NCBI GenBank assembly: GCA_977006965.1
Contig: OZ345369.1
Coordinates: 682,001 to 746,000 of the forward strand
Length of the DNA: 64,000 nucleotides
Reading direction: 5' to 3'
Source of the DNA: Phymatolithon calcareum
Lineage: Eukaryota; Rhodophyta; Florideophyceae; Hapalidiales
Shown: positions 23,171 to 33,186 of the stretch, in pieces
Numbering within the stretch: the stretch's first letter is position 1
Layout: each line of letters starts with the position of its first letter
Program-made: the position numbers and the translations under genes
The notes under the pieces: generated by a model
The model's database searches: none
What the model was told of the DNA's origin: nothing
What the model saw: only the letters and a program-made list of their open reading frames with translations

Positions 23171-24229
23171 ATGGGCCTCTTCTCCAAGAAGTCCAAGCGC
23201 GGCACCCCATCGCCGTCTGCCTGGCCCGAGGAGAAATGGAAGGGGTTGATAAAATCCGTCACAATGTCCGCCGACATGTACTGCGAGAAGTACACATCCG
23301 CCGTTGCCGCCGACCGTGCCGAAGCCGCGCAGCATCTGCACCACGGTTCCGCCGTCCGCGCTCGCTCTTCCGCCGAGCAGGCACTACGTGACCGTGCGAA
23401 AGTGCGAGCATTAGCCCAGCTTTCCGTTCTCGCATCTCATCTCCACTCACGCTCGCTCGCCATTGATCAACACAACTCTCTAGCCGACATCCTCGAACCC
23501 GCGCGAACCGAACTGGTGTCACTTGTGTATGCATCCGGACGTGTGGCGGTGCAACCGCTCACCGAGGCGGTTGAATTGCTGCGTGTCCGTTTCGAACATG
23601 ACGTTGACGACATTATGCGCGCTCATGGTTCTTGGCTCGATTACGTTGACACGAGACTGTACGACGCGCTAACTCCCGGACCTGCAGATGCTGATTTAGT
23701 TCAGGCTGAACTCAATGCGGCTACTAGAGATCATCCGCCGAAGAAGAGTCGGGGAACACAGGATGTGCGCCCGTTGCCGTCGCCTGGCGTCGTCCCAGGG
23801 CTTGGTAGTTCGTTCGTGCAGCCGCCAATGCCGCCGTCGCATACGATGCAACCTTCGCCGCCGCAAATGCACATTCCGACGCAACCGGAGATGCGCTCGC
23901 CGGTTGGAATGCGGGCGCGTGGACGGTCTACGCATCCACCGCCGGAGAGTCCGCTTTCGCCGAGACGGTCAGTGCCGTCGCCAAGGTTTGGCGGTCTTGA
24001 TGAGCGTCGGCCGAACGGTGCTGTGCCTAAGCCCTGGGAAAATGCAAGAGCGCGCGTGCCGTTGGGTGTGCTGGGGGCCGCGAGGGCACCGCCGCCGCCA
24101 CCACCACCGCAGAGTGGCGCTTCTTTTCCTGGGAATGCGGCTGGGGCCCATGTGCCGGAATATATGCGCGGGTTTCAGGACTCTGATGAGGACTTGTTAC
24201 GGCGGTATCGGGACTTGTTGACGACGTGA
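23171..24229 (+). CDS. IST1-like ESCRT-III-associated protein
   Basis: Predicted regulator of the AAA ATPase Vps4 in membrane remodelling, 352 residues. The start at 23171 (MGLFSKKSKRG) is preferred to the in-frame ATG at 23111, since it begins the charged N terminus expected for the family. Residues about 20-185 form an all-helical Ist1 domain (AVELLRVRFEHDV ... VDTRLYDALTP). Residues 190-335 are a Pro/Ser/Arg-rich linker with a run of prolines. The last 14 residues (DEDLLRRYRDLLTT) fit the MIM1 motif that binds MIT domains, as at the C terminus of animal IST1 (DDLSRRFEELK). The domain match is by pattern. The terminal motif makes the call firmer. Single exon. Confidence 0.82.
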   Translation: MGLFSKKSKRGTPSPSAWPEEKWKGLIKSVTMSADMYCEKYTSAVAADRAEAAQHLHHGSAVRARSSAEQALRDRAKVRALAQLSVLASHLHSRSLAIDQHNSLADILEPARTELVSLVYASGRVAVQPLTEAVELLRVRFEHDVDDIMRAHGSWLDYVDTRLYDALTPGPADADLVQAELNAATRDHPPKKSRGTQDVRPLPSPGVVPGLGSSFVQPPMPPSHTMQPSPPQMHIPTQPEMRSPVGMRARGRSTHPPPESPLSPRRSVPSPRFGGLDERRPNGAVPKPWENARARVPLGVLGAARAPPPPPPPQSGASFPGNAAGAHVPEYMRGFQDSDEDLLRRYRDLLTT

Positions 24230-24592
24230 TGGATTGGTGGAAGGGCGTTACCAGTAAGGTTAGTCGACTGGTACCGGTTGTGAAATACTCAAGCATGCAC
24301 TCATTGTTGTTGTCATTTTTGCATGCTTGTTTTCTGTGTATCATGAAGCCTCTTTTGGATGTTTTGCACACACTCGAATTTCAACTCCATTCCGATTGAA
24401 TTCATGTTCTTGTGCACAACGGGCACCAGAAATGGTCTAGTCGCCGTGAAGGACAACCTTCTTTTGTTCCGCTCCTCAAATTCATCACAGCGCAAAGTCA
24501 ACAGCTAAAGGACAAATTTTTATTTCACACTCATCCACATTCACTTCCAGCACCAGCACCACCATGAGCAAACCTTGATGTCCACTTGCTAT

Positions 24593-25207
24593 TTATGCGT
24601 TGTAGCCGGCCATAACCGAGCTGGAGTCAATATCGCTATCGCGATTATAAACATCAATTGACTTATGTTGCTTAACATTATCATCAAAGTTTGGTTCCCA
24701 AGCCTCATTAAGCACGCGCTTATTCGCCACGCTATGATTAAGTTCACCACAAGTCTGTCCAGGTGGGATAATTGCCGCAATTTCCGGCGAGCGTCTGAAA
24801 GTCCTCGCGGCAGCCTGCAATCTCTCCTTGAAATTCTCCGCCAACGCCACATTCTCTCCGTCGGCTATGACCCCGGCAGGCAGTTCGGCAATGTCGTCCG
24901 AGAGATCGGAAATTAACGTTCCGTGCAATCGACGGTAGGATGTCGGTACGCGCAGACGAGCGACGCAATCTACGGCGCTTGCAGGAAGAGGTTCGAGAAT
25001 TAATACCTCTTTCAGCTTGCCTTGCACACGCTGGAAACAGGCGGCTACGCCGACGGCGACGTAGTCGCTGCCCTCGATGCCGTCGCTCACGTACGCACCC
25101 ACCGCCATGCGCGGGCCGAGTGAGCGGCGCTGGACGCATGTGCTGCGACGACTTTGGGCGGCACGCAGGCCGATGTTGCCGCAGCCTGGGGCGAAGGCCG
25201 CTGCCAT
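24593..25207 (-). CDS. Plastid-targeted protein of unknown function
   Basis: A 204-residue protein read from the ATG at 25207. The frame remains open further upstream, but that part is AT-rich and lacks coding character. The first 35 residues (MAAAFAPGCGNIGLRAAQSR and onward) are basic, Ser/Arg/Ala-rich and carry Phe5. This matches the transit peptides of plastids with a red-algal ancestry. The mature part is soluble, with a GSDYVAVGVAACF segment and a conserved-looking end (ELNHSVANKRVLNEAWEPN, then HKSIDVYNRD). I do not recognise the family. It lies convergent to the IST1-like gene with 363 bp between the stops. Confidence 0.65.
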   Translation of the reverse strand: MAAAFAPGCGNIGLRAAQSRRSTCVQRRSLGPRMAVGAYVSDGIEGSDYVAVGVAACFQRVQGKLKEVLILEPLPASAVDCVARLRVPTSYRRLHGTLISDLSDDIAELPAGVIADGENVALAENFKERLQAAARTFRRSPEIAAIIPPGQTCGELNHSVANKRVLNEAWEPNFDDNVKQHKSIDVYNRDSDIDSSSVMAGYNA

Positions 25208-26378
25208 TGTTGAAAACGGATGCGGAATGTGCGCTCGCGAGTAAATCAATGGATTGATTAGGTTGGAAAAGAGGTTACGGTGAACATTCAAGAAGTGCAG
25301 TGGTTGGCGGCTCGAGATATTCGGAATTCGCTGCGAAGATGTGATCTCGCAGGTGCGATCCGATTGGTTACGTTCACTGAAATTGATGTAAATGATAAGC
25401 ATTATGTGCGTTATAATTCTATCGATGTTTGTATCAATATCAGGTGTTTTCATGTCCTTGTTTCTTGCCCACTTTTTCGTTCAAGTTTCTCTCTCCTCTC
25501 GCCAAATACAGTATGTGCGGAAGGTACAGTACTGTTTTGCCAGGACTGAATGTTGCGTCAGTATGCAGCATCTCGCTAGATCGAGCTCCGTAAGGTCAGA
25601 GCTCTCGGAGCAGATGTCAAATGTTTTCATCCGACCTGCACAAACATTGGACTGGACTCGTGCATCAGGACGCGGTTGAACCTCCTCATCATGTCCCCCT
25701 TTCTCACTGCGTACGAAACGTCCACAAAGCCGATGCGCGGTCGAAAATCATGACTTCGATGAGATTCACTACAAGACTGTACTGTAGTCCATTTCACAGA
25801 AACATACAGCACGACATGTTAAGATTCGGAGTTGCAGAAGGTACAGTACATCATGCATGCATTGTCAAAGCATCTCATTGCGTACCTAGGTCGCAGTGGG
25901 CGCCAAGCGACGAGATGACATCGCTAAAAGCCAGACTATTTGAACGCCGACATATTCACTCGCCACTGAGAACCTCGAGTGCAATCGTTAACTCTCAAAT
26001 CCATCCAGGCTGATACGTTGCGCATAAGCGATGCGCGTTCAAATCTAGCACCACCAAGCTTCAGTGCTCGCAACAATAAGGTTATAAGCTAAACTGAATG
26101 AACCACTGCGACCAGGACACGACTATCAATGAATCCAGTCCTGATTTGACTAATCTGCGGATTTCTTTCCATCAGTGACCCCTCACATTCCCTCTGTTCC
26201 ACGCAACAACTCTTGACCACTGCTTGATTCGCATCGAATTTCCATCTTGTTTTCGATGCATATCACCCACATTCCGCCCCACACGCCACGCAACCCACAA
26301 AGTATCAATCCCCCCGCCGCATCCTTAAACCCCCCAGCATGCAACACCCATCCCCTTATATGTCCCACGAACTGCACA
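25208..26378. other. Intergenic, no gene recognised
   Basis: 1.2 kb between divergent genes. Short open frames only. GAAGGTACAGTAC occurs twice in diverged settings (near 25520 and 25838), with no obvious role. Confidence 0.4.
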
Positions 26379-27248
26379 ATGACCGACATCCCCCCTCCCC
26401 CGCTGCGCATAGCGGGCGTGCGCGAAGCCTTCAACGACCCCTTCGCAACCGCAACCTTCGACATCCCAACCACCTTCATCGCGCACCCGGGCGGCAGCGG
26501 CGCAATGCTCAACTCACTAAACACCGGCACCGTCGACGCCGCCTTCATGCTGACCGACTGTGCCATAGCGGCCATAGCGCGCGGCAGCGCCATCCGTCTC
26601 CTGGCGCCCGTGATAGACTCGCCGCTGACGTGGGGCGTGGTGTCACGCGCCGGCACCGTCGGTCTCTCGGCATTGACGGGTGCGCGGTGGGCGATATCGC
26701 GCATCGGCTCCGGCAGCGACGTGATGCTGCGCGTGCTGGCGGCGCGCGAGAAATGGCCGGATGTGAACCGCAGGGTGTTTGGCACGTTTTCCGGCATGGC
26801 GAATGCGGTGCGGGACGGGGAGGCTGACGCGTTCTTGTGGGAGACGCATACGACTCGAGGGCTTTTTCGACGCGGTGAAGGGGAGGGACTTGCGGTTGTT
26901 GGCGAGATTCAGACGCCGTGGCCGGCGTTTTGTTGCGTGGTGCGGAATGACTGTCGTCGAGTGGCGGAGGTGGCGAGGGCGGTGGGGAGGTTTTTGGAGG
27001 CTGGGAGGGCTTTTAAGGGGGATGCGGGGAGTGTGGATGGGATTTGTGAACGGCATGGGATGACGAAGGAGGATGCTCGGGCATGGGTTGGGGCGGTTGT
27101 GTATGCACCGGCGGGGGGAAGGATTGATGCGGAGGTGGTTCGTGCGACTTTGGGTACGTTGGTGACAGCAGGGGTTGTGGAAGGAAGAGAGTTTGAGTTT
27201 AAAATAAGCGATTTTGTAGTATTTGAAAACACCTTTAAAAAAGAATAA
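26379..27248 (+). CDS. CA3427-like protein with a periplasmic-binding-protein fold
   Basis: A 289-residue protein from the ATG at 26379 (MTDIPPPPLRIAGVREAFND). An upstream in-frame ATG at 26247 would add a Pro/His-rich stretch with no signal character. The features match the CA3427-like branch of type 2 periplasmic binding proteins known from fungi and bacteria: LRIAGV, PGGSGAMLNSLNTGTVDAAF, IDSPLTWGV, and GARWAISRIGSGSDVML. Bacterial relatives bind sulfonate or thiamine-precursor-like ligands for ABC transporters. The eukaryotic ones are soluble and of unknown role. The segment between AFNDPF and PGG is shorter than usual. No signal peptide, no membrane segment, no ABC partner nearby. It is strongly GC-rich until the last 20 codons, which are AT-rich. 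Confidence 0.78.
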   Translation: MTDIPPPPLRIAGVREAFNDPFATATFDIPTTFIAHPGGSGAMLNSLNTGTVDAAFMLTDCAIAAIARGSAIRLLAPVIDSPLTWGVVSRAGTVGLSALTGARWAISRIGSGSDVMLRVLAAREKWPDVNRRVFGTFSGMANAVRDGEADAFLWETHTTRGLFRRGEGEGLAVVGEIQTPWPAFCCVVRNDCRRVAEVARAVGRFLEAGRAFKGDAGSVDGICERHGMTKEDARAWVGAVVYAPAGGRIDAEVVRATLGTLVTAGVVEGREFEFKISDFVVFENTFKKE

Positions 27249-27748
27249 AAGACTGGCCAAGTGCCATCTAAAGAAGTACTTAGTGACGTCAGAAGAGGTC
27301 AACTTGCATTGCATATGAAACGCCCATGTTTTTTAGGCGAATATTGACATTGAAAAATCGCCCATCGCGCGTGAGGGTAATAGCGCGTTGGGGTTTTGAA
27401 AAAAACCACAAGCGGCTCGCTGCGTAGCATGGATCGAAAGGTGTAGTTCAGCACCGGAAGCAAGTTTCTCGGCGATTTGTTTCATGTCAGAGATGGTTTT
27501 TTGTTTCTCTGCAAAAACGTCATTTTGTATGCCGTCAAAGCAGTGCGGTTCGAAAATTGTTCACTTCCCAGTTTGGGCGGAAGAGTTGCACCGACAGTAA
27601 GATATATAGTGAACTAAAGAAACACAGTACGGCCTTCGGTAGCAGTTCTCTGTATCTCAGAACATTGTAAGGGCCCCATCCGCCAAACCTTGAGTGGCAG
27701 CTTGGCTACATGTAATAAACTCTGCTGGGACGAGAAGCGGGAGTAGAT
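27249..27748. other. Intergenic, no gene recognised
   Basis: About 500 bp without coding signal. It leads into the retroposon insertion. Confidence 0.4.
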
Positions 27749-27761
27749 GAAATGCACAGCC

Positions 27762-28537
27762 AGGGAGGGAGAAGGGTTTGACCGGACCGAACGGATCACA
27801 AACGAAAAAAGACAAGTTTCCGGCGCGGGCGCGGGCGCCCGCGCCGGCGCAAGTGGCCGCAGCGATAAAGCTGCACAAAGCGCTCCTTCCGACGGTAATC
27901 CCGCCGGAAATGGCGGACGCGATCGTGAACGCGAACTCCAGGGACTTGGCGAATCGAGAACTTGCCACACTTGAAATGCCAGACCCAAGCCCGCCGTTGC
28001 AAGATTTCGAGAAAATCTTGCGAATTTAAGCGGATTTGATACAGGCCGGCTATCATACCGGTCCGGCCCGTTCACCTGTGCGTCACAGATAGGAACCAAG
28101 AGCTCAGTCAGGAATTTTTCCCCGCTACAGTGCAGGGTTTTTTTTGAACTTGCAAGAGCTGTGATCCGGCCTCCCCATGGGAGAAGACTATCACCTTCTG
28201 GTAGTATGGTAGTACATGGATTCCGCCCTGAGTGGTGTGCCGCAACGCTCAAGGAAGCTGGGAGAGAAGACAGAAGAAGATGAAAGAAGGCAGCGAGATG
28301 ACTAGCTACCGTGAGCGTCCTAAATGGTTTCCAACCCGGGGCATCCCTTTGAAGGACGGCGACTGAAGATTGGCTATGTAGCGATATAGATGTTAAGCTT
28401 CCCCAAGGTCTGCACATTGTGCAGCTTGGGCAGCTGTTGTGACATCAAGTACCACTCGTATCTGTTAAGTCTACTGGAGCCGTAAGGATGTGGAGTTGTT
28501 TACCAGCTCTGATAAATCCCGCAATAAAAGAAAGAAA
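27762..28537 (+). mobile_element. 776-bp retroposon with a (GAAA)n tail
   Basis: The insert is bracketed by a perfect 13-bp direct repeat, GAAATGCACAGCC, at 27749-27761 and 28538-28550. It ends with AATAAAAGAAAGAAA. A long target duplication plus an A-rich tail is the mark of target-primed reverse transcription. The 5' half is GC-rich with Ala/Pro/Arg-repeat coding (27778-28029, 83 codons, ending LQDFEKILRI) that I do not recognise. The 3' half looks non-coding. It may be a 5'-truncated LINE or a SINE without an obvious tRNA head. Confidence 0.75.
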
Positions 28538-29139
28538 GAAATGCACAGCCCAGCGACAAGTGTACGCGACACTCGAAGCGTTGTCTTTTAAGACAACTCC
28601 TTCAGCAGATAAATGTTCCAAATTTCATGGAATGTGACAGATAAAGGCGACTCCGCTTTTCGGTGTGTGCAAGCCATTTCAGGTTTATTCGGAGGAGTGA
28701 AAATTTAGTTGTTTGACGAGGAGCGTGTGGGGCAGCTTCTCTTGCTCAGAACTGGCTCTTGAGCAACATCCTTGTCACTAGATTGGTTCCTCAAGTTATG
28801 CCTCACGAACCCACATGTACCCGAATCAGAATCAGAAAGAGGCAGTCCACATTGAACGATTTCCAAGTCCAAATTCACCACATAGATTGAATTGAATGTA
28901 GTCAAATGAAAAAGTTGGAGTCTTCAGAAAGTCCTTGCTATCTAGGTTCTAACTTCTGCATGATGGAATCAAGGTTTGACAGTATGCGGGCACGGCAATT
29001 GTTTTTGCATACTACTCAATTGCACGGCAAAGGTATGCTGACAATTCAAACTTAAGCTTGAGCTGGGGGCTTTGGCGAACATAGAAACCTCATGTGATAC
29101 TCCAAATGGATGGTAGATCATAGAACTGAACTGCAGGTT

Positions 29140-29433
29140 TGTTTGTTTGTTTATTGCAGGTTATTCGAATTACACAAAGTGTACATTATTCAACATCTAG
29201 GGGTCCTCTAAATGTTCCTGATATGGATCCATTCCTGGTACTCGCGTATCTGCTTCGCGCTAGTACTGCTGCACACCACTCCACGGCGACATCCGTGTGC
29301 CCTTTGCGGAACGTTAATTCAACTCTTGCTTGTGACAGGACTCGAACCGGCGACCTCAACATTCCTGCCTGTATCATACCGAAATATGCGCACAGGTGCG
29401 CGGAGGCAGTTTTACCACTATACCACAGGTGGA
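29140..29433 (-). mobile_element. tRNA-derived SINE, copy 1 (294 bp)
   Basis: The SINE is flanked by a perfect 13-bp duplication, TGAACTGCAGGTT (29127-29139 and 29434-29446). The orthologous site in the paralogous duplication (near 53945) is empty. Read on the minus strand it opens CCACCTGTGG, with an A box TGGTATAGTGG and a B box GGTTCGAGTCC about 75 bp apart, farther than in a normal tRNA. A 180-bp unrelated body follows, ending (AAAC)n. It preserves the uninterrupted sequence of the CTAG site used by the piggyBac elements in copy 2. Confidence 0.88.
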
Positions 29434-30652
29434 TGAACTGCAGGTTCTTGCGGTATAAAGTAGTCATTGCACACCACTCCACTCAGATCAAAAGTGTGGC
29501 TTTTGGGACAGTCTTTGGCAATTTCTGACAACCATGATGATTTCGGGACTTTGCTTACTGTATTATTTTCAAATGCCTCACAATGTTCCTAATAAAAGTA
29601 CAGTCGTGCACCTCGTTGGCCACAAAAGGACGACGAGGTCCACGACGGTACTTATGCATTCTCTCCTTTCCCGCCTCTTCTACTCGAAGCAGACTGTAAA
29701 TGTGTTGGTGAAGCTAAGAGCTGCTTGTCTACTGCCATGGTCTCCGCCTTATTATCATCACCGATCATCTCCTTCTCGTGCAGTACATCCAGCCGTCCGA
29801 TTGTGAGTACGGCGTACAGCACGAGGCACAGTTTGGCCTTTGACTGAGCTTTGGCTTTGGGGACTGCTTTATCCTCATGGGATGCAATGCAAGGCAGCAT
29901 CGAAAGCTGCATTTCAAGTGATCATGTCACGCGTTGGGCGGTTTGAGACTGAAGATGGGATGTAGACTGTATTTCAGCGATGCCAGTTAGCACACAACGC
30001 ATGTTGGTCATATATAGTTGGAAATCTCTACTTGTCTTTCGCATTTGAAAGTTTCAACGTGGTACACTCTTCGATGCACTATTTTGACCGCTTCTGTTCC
30101 TGTGCCAAGGCTCTATAGAAGCAATTGGTTTAGAGTTTTATCCCTGGATTTGAGGAGACCGCTGCAGCAAGTGAATCGGCTCTACTGACAAATGTCAAGC
30201 GAAGAACCGCGCCACGCGTCATCTCTTTTGGAGCTATTTCTGTCCCTTTCGATCATGCACAAGTTATTACCTCCGAGAAGCTCAATAGAAGGGACCGTAA
30301 GAAGCTTTCTGATAAATAAAATTATCTTTGCAACGTCGCAACCGTCGACATCCGTTGTAGTATAAACCGCGCGAGGGACTGACTGCGAACATGAAGGTTC
30401 GGTCAAATTAGTTTTACCACCTGTGGTATAGTGGTAAAACTGCCTCCGCGCACCTGTGCGCATATTTCGGTATGATACAGGCAGGAATGTTGAGGTCGCC
30501 GGTTCGAGTCCTGTCACAAGCAAGAATTGAATTAACGTTCCGCAAAGGGCACACGGATGTCGCCGTGGAGTGGTGTGCAGCAGTACTAGCGCGAAGCAGA
30601 TACGCGAGTACCAGGAATGGATCCATATCAGGAACATTTAGAGGACCCCTAG

Positions 30653-30708
30653 TGTCTAGTTTACTGAAATTTTTCCTCAATTGAGGGGCACTTTTCCCTC
30701 AATTGAGG
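30653..30708. repeat. piggyBac 1 3'-side end with paired palindromes
   Basis: CCTCAATTGAGG lies at 30675-30686 and 30697-30708, starting 22 and 44 bp from the tip. This is the end behind the transposase stop codon. Probable transposase-binding sites. Confidence 0.7.
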
Positions 30709-30741
30709 TAACGAAAATCATTTAATTTTTGCGCATGAAAG

Positions 30742-33108
30742 CTACTCACTATCGGGCACATCAAAAGCGTCAAGCTCATGGATGTCTTCCACATGCTTCG
30801 CGAAGCAATTCCTGCCAGTAGACGTGCCGGAAATGAATATTGCGGCACCATCTAGCCTGTTACATGATGAGCACACCAGCGTTGTCTTCTTGACTTTGCA
30901 GACCCTGCAGTTCTTTTGCGAAGCAAAATTAGTCATCATGCCATCCGCAGTCTTCCTTTTCTTTCTCGTGGGGGTTAAGTGGGTTCCAACACCGCTCCCG
31001 GAGACAAAAGTACGTTCAGGAGTGGTTGAGCGGCGACGAGTATTACGCGAATCGAACGAGTTATCGATGACTTGCTCGGCCAGCACTTCATAATACCTTC
31101 GTTGCGTCATGTGATCCTGATACTCTGCATGCGCACCGGAGAATAAAAGCCAGCTGTCAACCACAAAAATCGCCAAAAGAGATGTGTTAACGCGGAACGA
31201 CCAGTCCAGGGTGTTGACTTTCTTCTCAAGATCCAAACTCTCTTGGCGGCACCGATTGTGCTTGTCGATTTGCGCACACGCAGAGTAGTACGTCTCGCAT
31301 ACCTCGGGCTGGGGCACGGACAGCTCAACACGAGACGGTCCTTCTTCAAGCTGACGCCAACGCACACGATTGTGCGGTTTGCCTTCCAGTGTTGTAGAGG
31401 TAGTCGAAATAAAATAGCGGCGATCCCGGTCAACCCAAAGAGCCGCCATCATTAACGGCTCACCGTTCAAGGATTTTCGAACGAGAGAAACACATTGACT
31501 TCTTTCTGAAATCTCAATTCTTGATAGGTAGTCCATGGGATACTTCTTAGTCGCCGTTTTGATGACTCGAACGAATTTTAGGCCCAAACGAAGAAGCATC
31601 TTTGCAGATTCAACACTCGTAAAGTAAGAATCCGCGCAGACAATGCCCCTTGTGCCAGAGTATGCGGCAACAAGACGGCGTAAAACTGCTGTACCATGGG
31701 CCATTTCGCCTTCGAAATCCTTTTTCTTCTCGTCTTCTGCGGTTGTAACGAGCTCGAGATGCAGCATTATCCCACTTCTTCCACATGCAGAGTTCTGTAT
31801 CTCGCAACCGTTCTCCGGCTTACAGTTAATCGCAATGTACTGAGGTAGTCCGACATCAAGCCAATTACCTCCGTTGCCATACCAGCGAGATATGGACTCA
31901 TCAACGCAAATGAGGTCCGACGGCGACACATTGCGCTTTCGGTGCTCGTTTATGGCATCGACAAAATCTTGAACGAGCGCCCAGCGGTACTGCGCAGAAG
32001 ACATGCTGCCTCTTTCACTAGGTTGTATGCTGAATGTAACGCACCGAAGGTATGCGGTGAACCTGTCTCTTGACATCCCAGTGTTTGAAAAACAAGGAGC
32101 CGGAATGTATTTGTTCTGCCTGGTAGTCTGCCATAGATCTGTCTTAGCGCCGAACTCAAATCTTGTCATGAGGACGAGGATTCCGAAAAACTTAATCAGC
32201 TCTGTGACCGTAGTCTCTTTTCTCGCGATTCGTTTCAGCTTCGCGGACGTCCATGCTGCTATTTTTCGAAGGTGACCTTGCGGAAACGTGGTCATAAAGC
32301 AATCATAGGGCGTGTGATGCCCAATACCACCATTTTCCGATATAAAATCTCCATGTGGAGTACGAACTGTCCAGAAATGACGTGGAATTCGTCCCCCAAT
32401 CGGGAATAGAACTTGTCGCTCGTACCATGGCACCCCATGAGCAATAACGTTGGGTTCGCGGTCGGGAGTGATGACATCTACTTCCTCTTGCGACACCTGG
32501 TCCCAAGAGCCTTGCATAGCGTAGGCGAGAGTGCCTGGTATAGGGCTTCCATAGCTTCTGAGGGTTGTATCGAAGCTTGTGTGCCGTTTTGGAGAGCTTG
32601 TGGTTGCGACTGGGGACAATAAACTGGCATTTGGCGAAGAAGACGGACGACCACGAGTACTGTAAGCCGGATTTTGTGGTGCAGAGTTCTGCGTGCTGGG
32701 ACTTGATACAAGCATTCGAGAGGACGGAGAACCTTCGTCAACCTTTCCTGCCTTGATGTTAACAATCTTGAGTGTCTTCATCTTAGTTTTCTCAGTCGGT
32801 TTCTGAACTAGAACCCATTTCACGCGAAGCGATGTGCTTGCGCGACCATTGATTTCATTCAATAGTACCTCCAGAACTGTGCCGTTCACCTTTTTTGACT
32901 TGGAAAAGGCTCCATAGAGCCTGCAACACTCTGCGAGACTGGTCACTGATGTTGCCTTAGTGTGTACGGACGCGCCGACCACTCGGCGCGGGTCTTTTTC
33001 TCGTGACATGGCAGGTCCGCTTCTTCTAACTGAAAATTTTAATTTCGTTCCTACCGCCGAACGACGCCCATTTAAGGCCATAGTTTGGGTACTCCTCAGG
33101 AAGAACAC
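30742..33108 (-). CDS. piggyBac-type DDE/D transposase (DDE_Tnp_1_7)
   Basis: Cut-and-paste transposase of 788 residues, single open frame. Residues 1-200 are basic and low-complexity. An alternative start is Met34 (MSREKDPRRVVG). The PGBD-type core follows from about 225 (VPWYERQVLF). Catalytic aspartates are predicted at D403 (ICVDESISRWYG), D493 (CADSYFTS) and D615 (CAQIDKHN). A Cys/His cluster ends the protein (C734, C737, C746, C749, C768, H772, H777), matching the C-terminal zinc-binding domain of piggyBac proteins that recognises the ends. No stop or frameshift. Three decayed relatives lie at 11.6, 19.5 and 33.4 kb. It is unclear whether it still transposes. Confidence 0.9.
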   Translation of the reverse strand: MFFLRSTQTMALNGRRSAVGTKLKFSVRRSGPAMSREKDPRRVVGASVHTKATSVTSLAECCRLYGAFSKSKKVNGTVLEVLLNEINGRASTSLRVKWVLVQKPTEKTKMKTLKIVNIKAGKVDEGSPSSRMLVSSPSTQNSAPQNPAYSTRGRPSSSPNASLLSPVATTSSPKRHTSFDTTLRSYGSPIPGTLAYAMQGSWDQVSQEEVDVITPDREPNVIAHGVPWYERQVLFPIGGRIPRHFWTVRTPHGDFISENGGIGHHTPYDCFMTTFPQGHLRKIAAWTSAKLKRIARKETTVTELIKFFGILVLMTRFEFGAKTDLWQTTRQNKYIPAPCFSNTGMSRDRFTAYLRCVTFSIQPSERGSMSSAQYRWALVQDFVDAINEHRKRNVSPSDLICVDESISRWYGNGGNWLDVGLPQYIAINCKPENGCEIQNSACGRSGIMLHLELVTTAEDEKKKDFEGEMAHGTAVLRRLVAAYSGTRGIVCADSYFTSVESAKMLLRLGLKFVRVIKTATKKYPMDYLSRIEISERSQCVSLVRKSLNGEPLMMAALWVDRDRRYFISTTSTTLEGKPHNRVRWRQLEEGPSRVELSVPQPEVCETYYSACAQIDKHNRCRQESLDLEKKVNTLDWSFRVNTSLLAIFVVDSWLLFSGAHAEYQDHMTQRRYYEVLAEQVIDNSFDSRNTRRRSTTPERTFVSGSGVGTHLTPTRKKRKTADGMMTNFASQKNCRVCKVKKTTLVCSSCNRLDGAAIFISGTSTGRNCFAKHVEDIHELDAFDVPDSE

Positions 33109-33186
33109 AAGCCCACCTTCCCGAAGTTGGCGCGAACTTTCTGTTTCGCATTCTTTCTACATACCTTTTTGAGCTTTCAAAAAGCC

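Noticed and set aside
22888-23391. 167-codon plus-strand open frame before and across the IST1-like start
   Set aside because: Out of frame with the IST1-like gene, and its second half is the shadow of that coding region.
26379-27248. Recent bacterial transfer of the CA3427-like gene
   Set aside because: The high GC resembles other host genes in the island, so composition alone does not show transfer. A tree is needed.
27614-28417. 267-codon minus-strand open frame
   Set aside because: It lies antisense across a retroposon defined by a 13-bp duplication, crosses its borders and is open because the stretch is GC-rich. No domain.
30424-30511. tRNA gene
   Set aside because: A and B boxes are too far apart, no acceptor stem pairs, and the unit is a repeated SINE with target duplications.
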